A stretch of DNA of 64,000 bases, taken from NCBI RefSeq assembly GCF_014635325.1, contig NZ_BMCT01000001.1, forward strand, positions 1,207,743 through 1,271,742, read 5' to 3'. Origin of the DNA: Azorhizobium oxalatiphilum. GTDB lineage: Bacteria > Pseudomonadota > Alphaproteobacteria > Rhizobiales > Xanthobacteraceae. This document shows positions 40,739-50,775 of the stretch, one piece after another. A program made the position numbers and the translations under genes. Within the stretch, counting starts at the first letter, position 1, and each line of letters begins with the position of its first letter. The notes under the pieces are model-generated. The model saw only the letters and a program-made list of their open reading frames with translations, did not search any database and had not been told where the DNA came from.

Positions 40739-41680
40739 TCACGGCAAGGCGGTGGGCTGGACGCAGGCTGTCTCCAGTTGCAGCGTCACCAGATCGCCCG
40801 GCGCGAGCCCCGGCGGCACGCTCTGATAGCGCAGGCGATGCAGCTGCCCGTCGATGGAGACGGTGGCATGCCCGGTCTCGTCGGGGCCGCTCACGTGATG
40901 GCCGAACACCCGCAGGCCGGCGCGCGGGGCCATGTCCGCGAGAGCCGTGCCGGCATCGTCCGCCGTGACGCGCCCATTCTCCAGCCGGATGACGCGATCC
41001 GCCAGCCGCAGGATTTCCGCGGTGTCGTGGCTCACCATGATGGTGGTGGTGCCGAATTCCCGGTGCAGGCGCTTCAGTTCGTCCTGTAATTGCCGCCGCA
41101 TCTGCGGATCGAGCGCGGACAGGGGCTCGTCCAGCAGCAGCAGATCGGGCCGGCGGGCGAGGGCGCGGATGAGGGCGAGGCGCTGCTTCTGCCCGCCAGA
41201 CAGACGTGCGGGGGAGGCGGAAGCGAGCGCGCCGAGCCCGACCAGTTCCAGCAGTTCGTCCGCCGCGCCGCGCCGTGCGTGACGGCCGAGGGCATAGTCC
41301 ACATTGCCGCGAACGCTCATGTTGGGAAACAGCGCATAGTCCTGAAACACGAAGCCGATGGAGCGGCGGCGCACCGGCAGGTGGATGCCCCGCGCGACAT
41401 CGCACCAGAGCGTTGATCCCAGCCGGATATGGCCCGCGTTGGCCGGCATGAGTCCGGCCAGCAGGCGCAGCAGCGTGGTCTTTCCAGCTCCCGACGGACC
41501 GGCGAGAGCCATGAAGCTGCCTTTGGCTATGGTGAGATCCACGTTCAGATCAAACGGTCCCACCGCACCATTGAGGCCGACCTTGAGGGCAAGGTCGATG
41601 AAGGGTTCGGCGGGCAGCCGCGCACCGGCTGCGACAGGTTCGCCCCGAGGGCCGAGAGAGCTTAAGCTATGTTTGTCCAT
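40739..41680 (-). CDS. modC: Molybdate-type ABC transporter ATP-binding protein
   Basis: A 313-residue ATPase with an N-terminal extension of about 25 residues. Walker A is GPSGAGKTT near residue 62, Q-loop FVFQDYALFPNMSVRGNV, signature LSGGQKQRLA, Walker B LLLLDEPLSALD, and switch His in MVSHD. A C-terminal TOBE-like segment ends the protein. It energises the ModB permease at the inner membrane. The ATG at 41680 has no clear ribosome site and lies inside an inverted repeat, so the start is uncertain. It is divergent from modAB. Confidence 0.85.
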   Translation of the reverse strand: MDKHSLSSLGPRGEPVAAGARLPAEPFIDLALKVGLNGAVGPFDLNVDLTIAKGSFMALAGPSGAGKTTLLRLLAGLMPANAGHIRLGSTLWCDVARGIHLPVRRRSIGFVFQDYALFPNMSVRGNVDYALGRHARRGAADELLELVGLGALASASPARLSGGQKQRLALIRALARRPDLLLLDEPLSALDPQMRRQLQDELKRLHREFGTTTIMVSHDTAEILRLADRVIRLENGRVTADDAGTALADMAPRAGLRVFGHHVSGPDETGHATVSIDGQLHRLRYQSVPPGLAPGDLVTLQLETACVQPTALP

Positions 41681-41700
41681 ATATAGGTTCGATGATATGG
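41677..41700. promoter_or_regulatory. Inverted repeat across the mod divergent promoter
   Basis: CCATAT-N12-ATATGG spans 24 bp of the roughly 40-bp gap between modC and modA and covers the modC start codon. Its ATAT half-sites recall ModE/Mo-box operators, but the match to a known consensus is partial. No ModE gene is in the window. Confidence 0.4.
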
Positions 41701-41721
41701 CTGGGCGCGTTTCATGGAAAG

Positions 41722-42474
41722 ATGGATTGCGCCGTGTCCCGTCCCACCGTCCTTGCCGCGGCATTGGCCGTGGTGCTTCCGCTTCTCTCCCTTGCCGTCC
41801 CTGCCCGTGCCGATGAGGCCACGCTCGCAGCGGGTGCCGGCTTCCGCAAGCCTCTCACCGAGCTGGCGGCCGCCTATGAGGCGAAGAGCGGCGACAAGAT
41901 CCTCCAGATCTATGGTCATCTGGGGCAGGTGCTGGCGCAGGCGCGGGAGAGCGACACCATCACCATTGTCTGCGGCGACAAGGCAGTGCTGCATCATGCC
42001 GGCGATCTGCATTTCCAGCGCATGGTGCGGCTGGGGCTGGGCAAGCTGGTGGTGGTGTATCGCAAGGGGCTGACGCTGGCCTCCGCCGCCGACGTGGCGC
42101 GTGCGGATGTGAAGCGCATCGGCATTCCCGATCAGGCGGCGGCCATCTATGGCAAGGCCGGCCGGCAGTTTCTGGACAAGGCGAAGCTGTCGGAAACGGT
42201 GGATCGCCGACTCGTGCCGGTGGCCACCGTGCCGCAGGTCACGAGCTATGTGGCGAGCGGCGAGGTGGATGCGGGCTTCGTGAACGCCACCGATGCCATC
42301 GGCGCTGGCAGCACGGTGGGCGGCTTCGTGGAGGTGGATCCGTCCCTCTATGATCCGGTGGAGGTGTCCTGCGGCATCCGTCACACGGCCGCCGCGACCC
42401 CTGCCGCCAAGGGCTTCGCCGATTTCCTGGGGACCCCCGAGGCTCAGGCCATCCTCACCCGCTACGGCCTGTGA
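41722..42474 (+). CDS. modA: Molybdate-type ABC transporter substrate-binding protein (divergent ModA)
   Basis: A 250-residue periplasmic binding protein with a signal peptide ending VPARA. AGAGFRKPLTELAAAYEAKSG is the ModA first strand and helix. The usual oxyanion loop (typically SFGGSGAL) reads IYGHLGQVLAQ here, and the following region has ITIVCGDKAVL rather than ADVFISAD. It is therefore a divergent ModA; molybdate is likely from modBC but tungstate or another oxyanion is possible. Start options are ATG 41692, ATG 41722 and GTG 41734. Its stop overlaps modB (GTGA). Confidence 0.8.
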   Translation: MDCAVSRPTVLAAALAVVLPLLSLAVPARADEATLAAGAGFRKPLTELAAAYEAKSGDKILQIYGHLGQVLAQARESDTITIVCGDKAVLHHAGDLHFQRMVRLGLGKLVVVYRKGLTLASAADVARADVKRIGIPDQAAAIYGKAGRQFLDKAKLSETVDRRLVPVATVPQVTSYVASGEVDAGFVNATDAIGAGSTVGGFVEVDPSLYDPVEVSCGIRHTAAATPAAKGFADFLGTPEAQAILTRYGL

Positions 42475-43175
42475 CGGACGCCCTGTCCGCTTTCTGGTCG
42501 GCGCTGGCGGACCCGGCGCTGGCCTATCCGGCGGTGCTGACCCTGAAGGTGGCCGGCCTCACGCTCATTGCCCATCTGGTGCTCGGACTGGGGCTTGGCT
42601 GGGCGCTGGCGCAGCCGCGCTGGCCGGGCCGCATGCTGCTGGATGCCCTCGTGACCCTGCCGCTGGTGTTTCCGCCGCTGGCGCTCGGCTTCTTCCTGCT
42701 GCTGCTTCTGGGCCGGCGCGGGTGGCTGGGCGGCTGGCTGGATGAAGCCTTCGACTTCTCCTTCATCTTCACGGTCGAGGGCGTGGTGCTGGCGTCGGTG
42801 ATTGCGGGGCTGCCGCTGGTGGTCAAGCCCATCGAGGCGGCCATCGCCAATGTGTCACGCGCGCTTGGGGACGCCTCGCGCACGCTGGGGCGCTCCGAGC
42901 TTGAGACCTTCATTCATGTGATCGTGCCGAACATCCGGGGCGCCATCGTCGCCGGGCTGGTGCTGGGCACCGCCCGTTCGCTGGGCGAGGTTGGCATCAC
43001 CCTGATGCTGGGCGGCAACATCGTAGGCAAGACCAACACCATGTCGCTGGAGATCTATAACGCCGTCTTCAACGGCGACTATGCCCGCGCGGTGGTGCTG
43101 TCCGGCTTGCTGGGCGCGGTCTCTCTTCTGGTCTTTCTGGCGCTGCGCCGGACCGGGCGGCCCGTCCTCAACTGA
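42471..43175 (+). CDS. modB: Molybdate-type ABC transporter permease
   Basis: A 234-residue permease with five or six helices. LTLKVAGLTLIAHLVLGLG starts the protein and the cytoplasmic EAA-type loop is ALGDASRTLGRSELETFIHV, followed by RSLGEVGITLMLGGN, a ModB signature. GTG 42471 overlaps the modA stop, so the two are translated together. Confidence 0.9.
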   Translation: MTDALSAFWSALADPALAYPAVLTLKVAGLTLIAHLVLGLGLGWALAQPRWPGRMLLDALVTLPLVFPPLALGFFLLLLLGRRGWLGGWLDEAFDFSFIFTVEGVVLASVIAGLPLVVKPIEAAIANVSRALGDASRTLGRSELETFIHVIVPNIRGAIVAGLVLGTARSLGEVGITLMLGGNIVGKTNTMSLEIYNAVFNGDYARAVVLSGLLGAVSLLVFLALRRTGRPVLN

Positions 43176-43196
43176 GGCGGGCCGCTGGACAGGCGA

Positions 43197-45827
43197 TCAG
43201 CTCAGCGAGCGGATGGCGATGTCGGCCACATCAGCCGACAGGCCGGGCGTCACCGCCACACGCTGCAAGGCCCGCTCGGCGCTGGCGCGACGGGCCGGCT
43301 CCAGCTGACGGAACGACTTGAAGGCGGACAGCAGTCGTGCGGCCACCTGCGGGTTGGTGGCGTCGAGGCCGAGCACCACGTCCACTAGGAAGTTGTGGCC
43401 CTCGCCGCTGGCGCGGTGGAACTGGGTGGGATTGCCGACCGCGAAGGCACCCACCAGCGAGCGCACCCGGTTGGGGTTCGACATGGAGAAGACTGGCAGC
43501 AGGGTCAGCGCCTTCACCCGTTCCAGCGTACCCTCTTCGGGGATCTGGGCCTGCAGGCTCAGCCACTTGTCGATCACCAGCGGATCATTGACGAAGCGGC
43601 GATAGAAGTCGGCGAGCGCCTCCGTGCGGGCCGGGGTGTCGTGCTGCGACAGCACGGCGAGAGCGGCGAAGCGATCGGTCATGTTGTCGGCGGCGCCATA
43701 TTGCGCCTGCGCCCGCGCGATGGCCTCCGATGTCGCACCCGAGGTGAGATAATCGAGCGCCAGATTGCGCAGGGAGCGCCGGCCGGCCGCCGCCGCATCC
43801 GGCGAATAGGGAGAGGTCGTGGTGAGGGCGTCGTAGGTCTCGCCGAGCGGGGCGGCCAGCGCCTCGGCCAGCACGGCGCGCAGCGCGCGGCGGGTGGTGA
43901 AGACGGCGTCCGGGTTCACATCCGTGGCGATCTCGCGGGCGATCTCGTTCTCGCCGGGCAACGCCAGCGCCTGCGCCTTGAAGGCCGGGTCAAGCGTCGT
44001 GTCGGTGAGGACGCGGCGGGCGGCCTCCACCAGCGGAGTGGCATCCGGCAGCCTGCCCTCGGCGGCACCCGTCTTCAGCAGCCGCAGGGCGAGGCCCTGC
44101 ATGGCATCGAAGCGGTTGAACGGGTCCGCGTCATGGGCGGCGAGGAAGACGAGATCCTCGTCGCTGAGATTGGTGGAGAGGTTGATGGGGGCAGAGAAGC
44201 CCCGGTTCAGCGACAGCACCGGACGGGCGTCGAGGCCGGTGAAGACGAAGGACTGTTCCGCCTCCGTCACCTCGATCACCGGATGAGGCATGTTGCTGCC
44301 GCCCAGCGTGAGCGGCTGGTCGGCGCCGTCCGGCCCGATGAGGCCGAGGGTCAGCGGCAGCATCACCGGTTTCTTCTCGCTCTGGCCGGAGGTGGGCGCC
44401 GTTTCTTGGCGCACATCCAGCCGGAAGCTGCGGGCGGCTTCGTCATAGGCGCCCGTGGCGGTGACGCGGGGCGTACCGGACTGGGCATACCATAGCGCGA
44501 AGTGCGACAGGTCGCGGCCGGTAGCCTCGGCGAAGGCGGCGAGGAAATCCTCAATGGTTGCGGCATCGCCGTCGTGGCGGTCGTAATAGAGGTCCATGCC
44601 GGCGCGGAAGCCGTCCTCGCCCAGCAGGGTTTTGAGCATACGGACCACCTCGGCGCCCTTCTCATAGACGGTCGCCGTGTAGAAGTTGTTGATCTCGCGA
44701 TAGGTGTCCGGCCGCACGGGGTGGGACAGGGGGCCGGCATCCTCGGTGAACTGGGCCGCCTTCAGGGTGCGCACATCGGCGATGCGCTTCACCGGGCGCG
44801 AGCGCTGGTCGGAGGAGAACTCCTGATCCCGGAAGACGGTGAGGCCTTCCTTCAGGCAGAGCTGGAACCAGTCGCGGCAGGTAACGCGATTGCCGGACCA
44901 GTTGTGGAAATATTCGTGGGCGATCACGCTCTCGATGCCGGCATAGTCGGCGTCGGTGGCGGTTTCCGGGCTCGCCAGCACGTATTTGTCGTTGAAGATG
45001 TTGAGGCCCTTGTTCTCCATCGCGCCCATGTTGAAGTCGGACACGGCGACGATGTTGAACACGTCGAGATCATATTCCCGGCCGAACGCCGTCTCGTCCC
45101 AGCGCATGGAGCGCTTCAGCGCATCCATGGCGTAGGAGGCGCGGCTTTCCTTGCCGGGCTCCACGTAGATGCCCAGCTCAATCGGGCGGCCGGAGCGGGT
45201 GACGAAATGGTCCGGCACCTTGGAGAGATTGCCGCCCACCAGAGCGAACAGATAGGCAGGCTTCGGCCAGGGATCGTGCCAGATGGTATAATGCCGGCCG
45301 GTGTCCGCCACCGGGCCATTGCGCTCCAGATTGCCGTTGCTGAGCAGGACCGGCGCTTCCGCGCGATCTGCTTCCACACGCACCGTGTAGACGGACAGCA
45401 CGTCCGGCCGGTCGGGGAAATAGGTGATGCGGCGGAAGCCCTCGGCCTCGCACTGCGTGCAGTAATTGCCGCTGGAGCGATAGAGGCCCATCAGCCTTGT
45501 GTTGGCGGTGGGGTTCACCAGCGTCTCCACCTCCAGCACGAAGCGATCGGCGGTCGGCGCGCGCAGGGTCAGGGACTGCGGGGTGGCCTCATAGGCGCCG
45601 CCGGCCAGCGGCGCGCCATCGAGGGCAACACGCACCAAGGTCAGGCCATCGCCATCCAGCACCACCGGTGCATCGGCCGCGCCCTCGGGATTGCGGCGCA
45701 GGGCGAGGCGGGAAATCACGCGGGTGGCGGTGGGGTGCAGGGAGACGTCGAGGTCCACGGTGTCCACGAGCCAGGCAGGCGGCCGGTAGTCGGCCAGGCG
45801 CACGGGGACGGGCTCGGCATCACGCAT
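43197..45827 (-). CDS. pepN: Aminopeptidase N
   Basis: An 876-residue M1 metallopeptidase that removes N-terminal residues from peptides in the cytoplasm. GAMENKGLNIFN binds the substrate N-terminus. The zinc site is HEYFHNW with the third ligand in LKEGLTVFRDQEF (HExxH-x18-E). The first domain has LMGLYRSSGNYCTQCEAEGF. The helical C-terminal region of E. coli-type PepN is complete. ATG 45827 has GGAG seven bases upstream. Confidence 0.97.
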   Translation of the reverse strand: MRDAEPVPVRLADYRPPAWLVDTVDLDVSLHPTATRVISRLALRRNPEGAADAPVVLDGDGLTLVRVALDGAPLAGGAYEATPQSLTLRAPTADRFVLEVETLVNPTANTRLMGLYRSSGNYCTQCEAEGFRRITYFPDRPDVLSVYTVRVEADRAEAPVLLSNGNLERNGPVADTGRHYTIWHDPWPKPAYLFALVGGNLSKVPDHFVTRSGRPIELGIYVEPGKESRASYAMDALKRSMRWDETAFGREYDLDVFNIVAVSDFNMGAMENKGLNIFNDKYVLASPETATDADYAGIESVIAHEYFHNWSGNRVTCRDWFQLCLKEGLTVFRDQEFSSDQRSRPVKRIADVRTLKAAQFTEDAGPLSHPVRPDTYREINNFYTATVYEKGAEVVRMLKTLLGEDGFRAGMDLYYDRHDGDAATIEDFLAAFAEATGRDLSHFALWYAQSGTPRVTATGAYDEAARSFRLDVRQETAPTSGQSEKKPVMLPLTLGLIGPDGADQPLTLGGSNMPHPVIEVTEAEQSFVFTGLDARPVLSLNRGFSAPINLSTNLSDEDLVFLAAHDADPFNRFDAMQGLALRLLKTGAAEGRLPDATPLVEAARRVLTDTTLDPAFKAQALALPGENEIAREIATDVNPDAVFTTRRALRAVLAEALAAPLGETYDALTTTSPYSPDAAAAGRRSLRNLALDYLTSGATSEAIARAQAQYGAADNMTDRFAALAVLSQHDTPARTEALADFYRRFVNDPLVIDKWLSLQAQIPEEGTLERVKALTLLPVFSMSNPNRVRSLVGAFAVGNPTQFHRASGEGHNFLVDVVLGLDATNPQVAARLLSAFKSFRQLEPARRASAERALQRVAVTPGLSADVADIAIRSLS

Positions 45828-45959
45828 GAAACACTCCAACGTCTGGCGCCGGCTGCGGCGCGGTGGGGAGACTAGAGCGCCAGCCGTTCATTTGGAAACA
45901 GAGGTTCTCCAAATGAGCGGTGAAACTTGAAAACGCCATTGGAAAGATGCGGCGTCGTT

Positions 45960-46430
45960 TCAGTCCGGACCGTCGGCCTCGCCCTGAAGTTTTTCCCGGA
46001 GCGTCGTCAGCAGGCGCTGCGCCGTCCGGATGTCGTCCAGCGAGAATTCGGCACCTACGGCGTCCGCGGTCGGGTTGTAGGCGTTGAGGGCGGCCTCGTA
46101 TGCCTGCTGGCCCCTTGCGGTGAGCACCACCAGCTGTGCCCGCCGGTGATGGGGATTGGGCTCGAACACCACCAGTCCCTCCTTGTGCAGGTCGTTGACG
46201 ATGCGCTGCACATTCTGCCGGTTGCTGCCGAGATCGCGGGCGAGCCACGCCACGGGCTGGGGCCGGTCCGCGAGGGCAATGGCGCCGAGAATCTGCCAGC
46301 GGGCGCTGGTCAGCCCGAACGGCGCCACCAGCCGGTCGCCCCACGTGAGCACCAGATTGTTGGCCCGGAACAGGGTGAGGATCAGATCGGTCAGCGCATC
46401 GCCCGCTGGGCTTCTGCCGGTGGTGGTCAT
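45960..46430 (-). CDS. MarR-family transcriptional regulator
   Basis: A 156-residue winged-helix regulator. LVAPFGLTSARWQILGAIAL, then LARDLGSNRQNVQRIVNDLH for the recognition helix, and NPHHRRAQLVVLTARG for the wing. ATG 46430 follows AAGGCGACAA. It is divergent from a small membrane protein across a gap with two palindromic sites, so it probably represses both in the absence of a ligand. Confidence 0.93.
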   Translation of the reverse strand: MTTTGRSPAGDALTDLILTLFRANNLVLTWGDRLVAPFGLTSARWQILGAIALADRPQPVAWLARDLGSNRQNVQRIVNDLHKEGLVVFEPNPHHRRAQLVVLTARGQQAYEAALNAYNPTADAVGAEFSLDDIRTAQRLLTTLREKLQGEADGPD

Positions 46431-46449
46431 TTGTCGCCTTAATCCCAAA

Positions 46450-46510
46450 TTGACATCATAATGTCTAAATGACATGTGTTGATCGTGTCGAATTGACATT
46501 ATCATTTCAA
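46450..46510. promoter_or_regulatory. Two palindromic sites in the MarR / membrane-protein divergent promoter
   Basis: Site 1 is TTGACATCATAATGTCTAA (46450-46468), with core GACAT-CATA-ATGTC. Site 2 is TTGACATTATCATTTCAA (46493-46510). Both share TTGACAT and near dyad symmetry. They sit in the A+T-rich gap between the divergent starts and are the right size for MarR dimers. Confidence 0.6.
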
Positions 46511-46525
46511 TGTGGAGGGCCAAGC

Positions 46526-47062
46526 ATGCCCGCATCACGATCTCCGGACGTCTCCTCCCGCATCGGCCGAAGCGCCATGGAGCAAGCCCCGCACGACGCC
46601 TCCCGGGGCAGGGGGCCTGTGCTCAGGATCCTGCATCCGGTCGCCGGCACCATCGCCCTGATGACCATCCTCACCTTCTGGCTCTCGACGGTGTTCAGCG
46701 AGCTTCTTGGGTCTCAGGCGGCGGTGGTCGCGGTCAAACTCGCCATACCGTGGGGCTTCCTGCTGCTGATCCCGGCACTGGCGACGACCGTCGCGACGGG
46801 TTTCAGGATGACGCGCGCTCCATCGCGCGGGCTTGTGAGCGCGAAGATCAGGCGCATGCCGTTCATCGGAGCCAATGGCCTGCTGGTCCTCATCCCATCC
46901 GCGCTCTATCTCGCGGCCAAAGCGGATGAAGGCGTGTTCGATGCTGTCTTCGTCACCGTGCAGGCGGTGGAGCTGACGGCAGGTGCGATCAACATCGTGC
47001 TTCTGGGCCTGAACATGCGCGACGGCCTGAAGCTGGGGAGGCGGCGGGCGGCGCGGCAGTGA
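46526..47062 (+). CDS. Membrane protein divergent from the MarR regulator
   Basis: A 178-residue protein with a polar N-terminus of about 35 residues and four likely helices: VAGTIALMTILTFWLSTVF, LAIPWGFLLLIPALATTVAT, IGANGLLVLIPSALYLAA and the stretch around FVTVQAVELTAGAINIVLLG. A basic tail follows. No family is recognised. ATG 46526 has GGAGGGCCAAGC upstream. MarR-linked genes are often efflux or stress functions, but this is too small for a standard exporter. Confidence 0.75.
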   Translation: MPASRSPDVSSRIGRSAMEQAPHDASRGRGPVLRILHPVAGTIALMTILTFWLSTVFSELLGSQAAVVAVKLAIPWGFLLLIPALATTVATGFRMTRAPSRGLVSAKIRRMPFIGANGLLVLIPSALYLAAKADEGVFDAVFVTVQAVELTAGAINIVLLGLNMRDGLKLGRRRAARQ

Positions 47063-47224
47063 AGCCCGCTCCATAGACGTCGGTCTGGTTCCCCAAGGTC
47101 AAAGAAAATTTTCGTAAATATGCCGTTCATCGGGCGGCCACAAAGGTTCCTCTTTGTGGCCAATTCGCTACCTCACCGGAACCCTATAGCACTGAGCCAG
47201 TTCGAGAGGCTGGAGGTGCTGTGT

Positions 47225-48442
47225 ATGGCTCGTTTTGAATCGCTCGATGCATGGCGCGGTGTCTGCGCATTGCTTGTTGTATTGTTTCATTTCTGTTTCA
47301 TTTTCGTATCTCCCCTCACAGATGTGCGGCTGGTCTCCAACGCCTATCTGTTCGTGGACTTCTTCTTCGTGCTGAGCGGTTTCGTGGTGTGCCACGCCTA
47401 TCGCGACCGGCTGGGCGACGGCGGGCGCTGGCTGGGCTTCGTGGTGCGCCGTTTCGGTCGCCTCTGGCCGCTGCATGCGGCACTGCTGGCGGCCTTCGCC
47501 GTCTTCATCGGCGTGGTGAACCTGCTGCCCCATCCCGAGCGCTTCACACTCGCATGGGCGGATGGGGAATATTCGGTTCTGGGCATGGGCGCCTATGCGC
47601 TGCTGCTGAATGCGGTGAACCTGCACGGCATGGCGTGGAACGCGCCGAGCTGGAGCATCGGGGCGGAATTCTACACCTACCTGCTGTTCGGCGCGGTCTG
47701 CGTGCTGACGCGGGGGCGCCTGTCGCTGGTGGCCGGTTTGCTGGCGCTGGCCAGCATCGGCCTGCTGGCGCTGGTCTCGCCCACCTATATGAATTCAACC
47801 GCCGACTTCGGCCTCTTCCGCTGCATCGCCGGCTTCTTCACCGGCATTGTCGCCTATCGGGTGCATGAGGTGCTGGTGTCGCAGCTGAAGCCGCTCGGCG
47901 TGGGCGCGGCAACTGTTCTGGAAATCGCGGCGGTGGCGCTGGTGGTGCTGTTCGTCGCCAAGTCCAGCCATGGGCCGGATGCGGTGCGGGCCATCAGCCT
48001 CGCCGCGCCGGTGATGTTCGCCGCCGCCGTTCTGGTGTTCGCGCAGGAGGGCGGCCTCGTCTCGCGTCTCCTGCGGGCCAAGCCCTTCGCGGCGCTCGGT
48101 CGCTGGTCCTATTCCATCTATATGGGCCACCATCTGGTGCTGATGGCGACGCTCTATGGCGTTTGGGCCTTCTCGCGCTGGCAGGGCGTCTCACTGGAAA
48201 CGCAGGTGCTGATCGGGGGGCACCCGAAGACGCTGTATGCGGTGGGCGGCACCTCGGGCAGCACGCTGCTGCTGGCTGGCATGCTGGCGGTGGTGATCGC
48301 CATGGCCGCCTTCACCTATGCCCGCGTGGAAGAGCCCGCCCGGCGCGCCTTCAACGGCATCGCCAAGCGACTTGAAACGCGACAGGCAATCGGCAGCGGC
48401 CGCGTTCAGGCGTCGGCCAGCCGGGCTTCCAGCGCCTCGTAG
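47225..48442 (+). CDS. Acyltransferase 3 family membrane protein
   Basis: A 405-residue integral membrane acyltransferase. It starts [20 protein letters not shown] with the conserved Arg and the later His in LFHFCFIF, then [14 protein letters not shown] and [14 protein letters not shown]. There are about ten helices. Members O-acylate surface sugars or lipids. ATG 47225 has GGAGGTG upstream. The end overlaps hisG (opposite strand) by 37 bp. The glycan target is unknown. Confidence 0.92.
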   Translation: MARFESLDAWRGVCALLVVLFHFCFIFVSPLTDVRLVSNAYLFVDFFFVLSGFVVCHAYRDRLGDGGRWLGFVVRRFGRLWPLHAALLAAFAVFIGVVNLLPHPERFTLAWADGEYSVLGMGAYALLLNAVNLHGMAWNAPSWSIGAEFYTYLLFGAVCVLTRGRLSLVAGLLALASIGLLALVSPTYMNSTADFGLFRCIAGFFTGIVAYRVHEVLVSQLKPLGVGAATVLEIAAVALVVLFVAKSSHGPDAVRAISLAAPVMFAAAVLVFAQEGGLVSRLLRAKPFAALGRWSYSIYMGHHLVLMATLYGVWAFSRWQGVSLETQVLIGGHPKTLYAVGGTSGSTLLLAGMLAVVIAMAAFTYARVEEPARRAFNGIAKRLETRQAIGSGRVQASASRASSAS

Positions 48443-49401
48443 AGAGGGTTGTCGGCCGCGAACACATATTCAATCGGCCCCACCGTCACCATGCTCGCGC
48501 CCCTGGCCCGCAGAAACAGCGAAAGGGCGTGCAGCGTGTCCGGCGGGCAATGCAGGGTGAGCATGCCCGACGACGTGGGGCCGCCGAAGGGGGCGACCAC
48601 GCGGAAGCGGGCGATGGCCTCATCCACCAGGTTCGCATCGCACGCACCGAAGCGGGTGCGGACCTCGCGCATGGTGCGGGCGCGCTTTTCGCCCGCCATG
48701 CGGTCGAACATGGCCTGCGCCGCCGCGCGCTGGCTTGGTCCCCACGGGGCGGTCAGGGAGGCGACGAGATTGGCCTCCGAGCGCAGCATCACGCCGTCTT
48801 CCATCACCTTCAGCCCGTTGGCGGCCAGTGTCGCCCCCGTGGTGGTGATGTCGACGATCAGTTCCGCCGTGCCGGCGGCAGGCGTGCCCTCGGTGGCGCC
48901 TGCGCTCTCCACGATCCGGTAGTCCACGATGCCGTGGCGGGCGAAGAAGCTGCGGGTGAGGTTCACATATTTCGTGGCGACGCGGATGCGCTGGCCGGTG
49001 CGGGCATGGAAATGCCCCGCCACGTCGTCCAGATCTTCCATGCTGCGCACGTCGATCCAGGCCTGCGGCACCGCCACCACCACATTGGCGCTGCCGAAGC
49101 CCAGCTTCTCCAGCAGGGCCACGCGGCGGTCGGCATCGGGGATGTTCTCGCGCACGAGGTCTTCGCCGGTCACGCCCACATGGACGGTGCCGGCGGCCAG
49201 CGCCGCCGCGATCTCGGAGGCGGACAGATAGGCCACTTCCACATTTTCCACCCCGCCCAGCACACCGCGATAATCGCGGGCGCCACGGGCCTGCATGAGC
49301 GGCATGCCGGCGCGGCCGAAGAAGGCGTGCACATTTTCCTGCAGCCGGCCCTTGGAGGGGACAGCGAGGATCAATTTGTCGCTGTTGAGGGTATCGCTCA
49401 T
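48406..49401 (-). CDS. hisG: ATP phosphoribosyltransferase, catalytic subunit
   Basis: A 331-residue HisG, the first enzyme of histidine synthesis, joining ATP and PRPP. It starts [35 protein letters not shown] and [20 protein letters not shown] hold the PRPP site (quoted in pieces), followed by [14 protein letters not shown]. It is the type that works with HisZ, which is encoded directly upstream with a 4-bp overlap. Confidence 0.96.
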   Translation of the reverse strand: MSDTLNSDKLILAVPSKGRLQENVHAFFGRAGMPLMQARGARDYRGVLGGVENVEVAYLSASEIAAALAAGTVHVGVTGEDLVRENIPDADRRVALLEKLGFGSANVVVAVPQAWIDVRSMEDLDDVAGHFHARTGQRIRVATKYVNLTRSFFARHGIVDYRIVESAGATEGTPAAGTAELIVDITTTGATLAANGLKVMEDGVMLRSEANLVASLTAPWGPSQRAAAQAMFDRMAGEKRARTMREVRTRFGACDANLVDEAIARFRVVAPFGGPTSSGMLTLHCPPDTLHALSLFLRARGASMVTVGPIEYVFAADNPLYEALEARLADA

Positions 49402-50549
49402 GACTGGCTCTCCAGCAGGGCGAGACGCTCAACCCAGGCGGCAAATCCGACGGCAGGGACAATGGCGGACGCGCCGAGGCGGCTCAGCAGCGGGTCGTAG
49501 CGCCCGCCGGCCACCAGAGGCGATTCCACGCGGCCTTCGGGGTCCGACAGCTCGAACACCATGCCGCTGTAATAATCCATCGGCCGGCCGAAGGCGGCGG
49601 AGAAGTGCACGTCCGACAGGTTCACGCCGTGGGCGGTGAGGAAGCGGGCGCGGTTCTCGAACACGTCCAGCGCCTGCGAGATGTCGATCCCGGCCTCGCG
49701 GGCAAGGTCGCGCATCTCGGCGGCGGCGGTCTGCGGCTCGCCGGTGATGGCGAGATAACGGGAGAGAATGCCAGCCGCTTCCTGCGACAGGCCATTGCCT
49801 TCCAGAGCCGCCTGCTCAAGGAAGCGGGCGGCGATCTCCGACACCGAGCGGCCACCCACCGTGGTGATGCCGGCGATGGAGAGCAGGTCGGTGATGAGCG
49901 CGCGGGCGGCATCCGGATCGGCGCCGGCCAGTGCCGAGAGCACGCCGGCATGGGCGGCGGCGGTGCCGTTGGGTTTCTCGTCGGACAGGTGGTCGAGGTC
50001 GTCGCCGAGACGGCCCTGCCCAAAGTCCTTCATCAGGCGGCGGCGCCATGCGGGTGCCAGCGGCAGGGCTTCCAGCACGGCGGCGAACAGGCCGACGTCA
50101 CCCAGCAGGATTTCCGGGTCCGCAAGGCCATAGATGGCGCAGGTCTCAAGGCCGAGGGCGATGATGTCAGCGTCCGCCGCCTCGCGGTCGAAGCGGCCGA
50201 AGGATTCCACGCCGGCCTGCCGGAACTCGCCGGGGCCGCCGCTGCGGATGCGGAACACCGGGCCGAGATAACTGACCGCCGCGGGCAGTTGCATGCGCAG
50301 GCGGCCGACCTCGCGGGCGACCGGGATGGTGAGGTCGGGCCGCAGGCACAGTTCCTGCCCGTCCTCGCCGGTGGTGAGGAACATGCTGCGGCGGATGGTT
50401 TCGCCCGACAGGTCGAGGAAGGCATCGGCCGGCTGCAGGATCGGCGGATCGAGCCGCGTGAAGCCCGCGGAGGCGAAGCGGACCATCAACGCCTCATCGA
50501 GGGCGCCTTGGTCACGCAGGGGGAAGGGGCTTTGCGCCTCGGTGGGCAT
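49398..50549 (-). CDS. hisZ: ATP phosphoribosyltransferase regulatory subunit
   Basis: A 383-residue paralogue of histidyl-tRNA synthetase without tRNA-charging function; it forms an octamer with HisG and gives histidine feedback control. Class II motif 2 remnant [20 protein letters not shown] and the motif 3-like [14 protein letters not shown] are visible. ATG 50549 suits the family; an upstream in-frame codon at 50576 adds nine residues. hisS, often adjacent in this order, is not here. Confidence 0.93.
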   Translation of the reverse strand: MPTEAQSPFPLRDQGALDEALMVRFASAGFTRLDPPILQPADAFLDLSGETIRRSMFLTTGEDGQELCLRPDLTIPVAREVGRLRMQLPAAVSYLGPVFRIRSGGPGEFRQAGVESFGRFDREAADADIIALGLETCAIYGLADPEILLGDVGLFAAVLEALPLAPAWRRRLMKDFGQGRLGDDLDHLSDEKPNGTAAAHAGVLSALAGADPDAARALITDLLSIAGITTVGGRSVSEIAARFLEQAALEGNGLSQEAAGILSRYLAITGEPQTAAAEMRDLAREAGIDISQALDVFENRARFLTAHGVNLSDVHFSAAFGRPMDYYSGMVFELSDPEGRVESPLVAGGRYDPLLSRLGASAIVPAVGFAAWVERLALLESQS

Positions 50550-50775
50550 CTCGGCTCTTGGCTCGTTACGCGGCAATGCCGCTTCGGGTTCGGTACGCGG
50601 CGAAGCCGCAGGCGCAGGCCGAGCCTGCCAATGTCGAGCGGGCTTCTAGCAAAGCTGGGCGCTCACCACCACCCCAAGCGGCGGAAGCATTTGGGAGGCC
50701 GGGTCCGTTGCCGCCTTAAGGCTGCCGCCCGGCTCGGCTATAAGGGCGCCTCCACGAGATTCGAAAGGGGCATCC

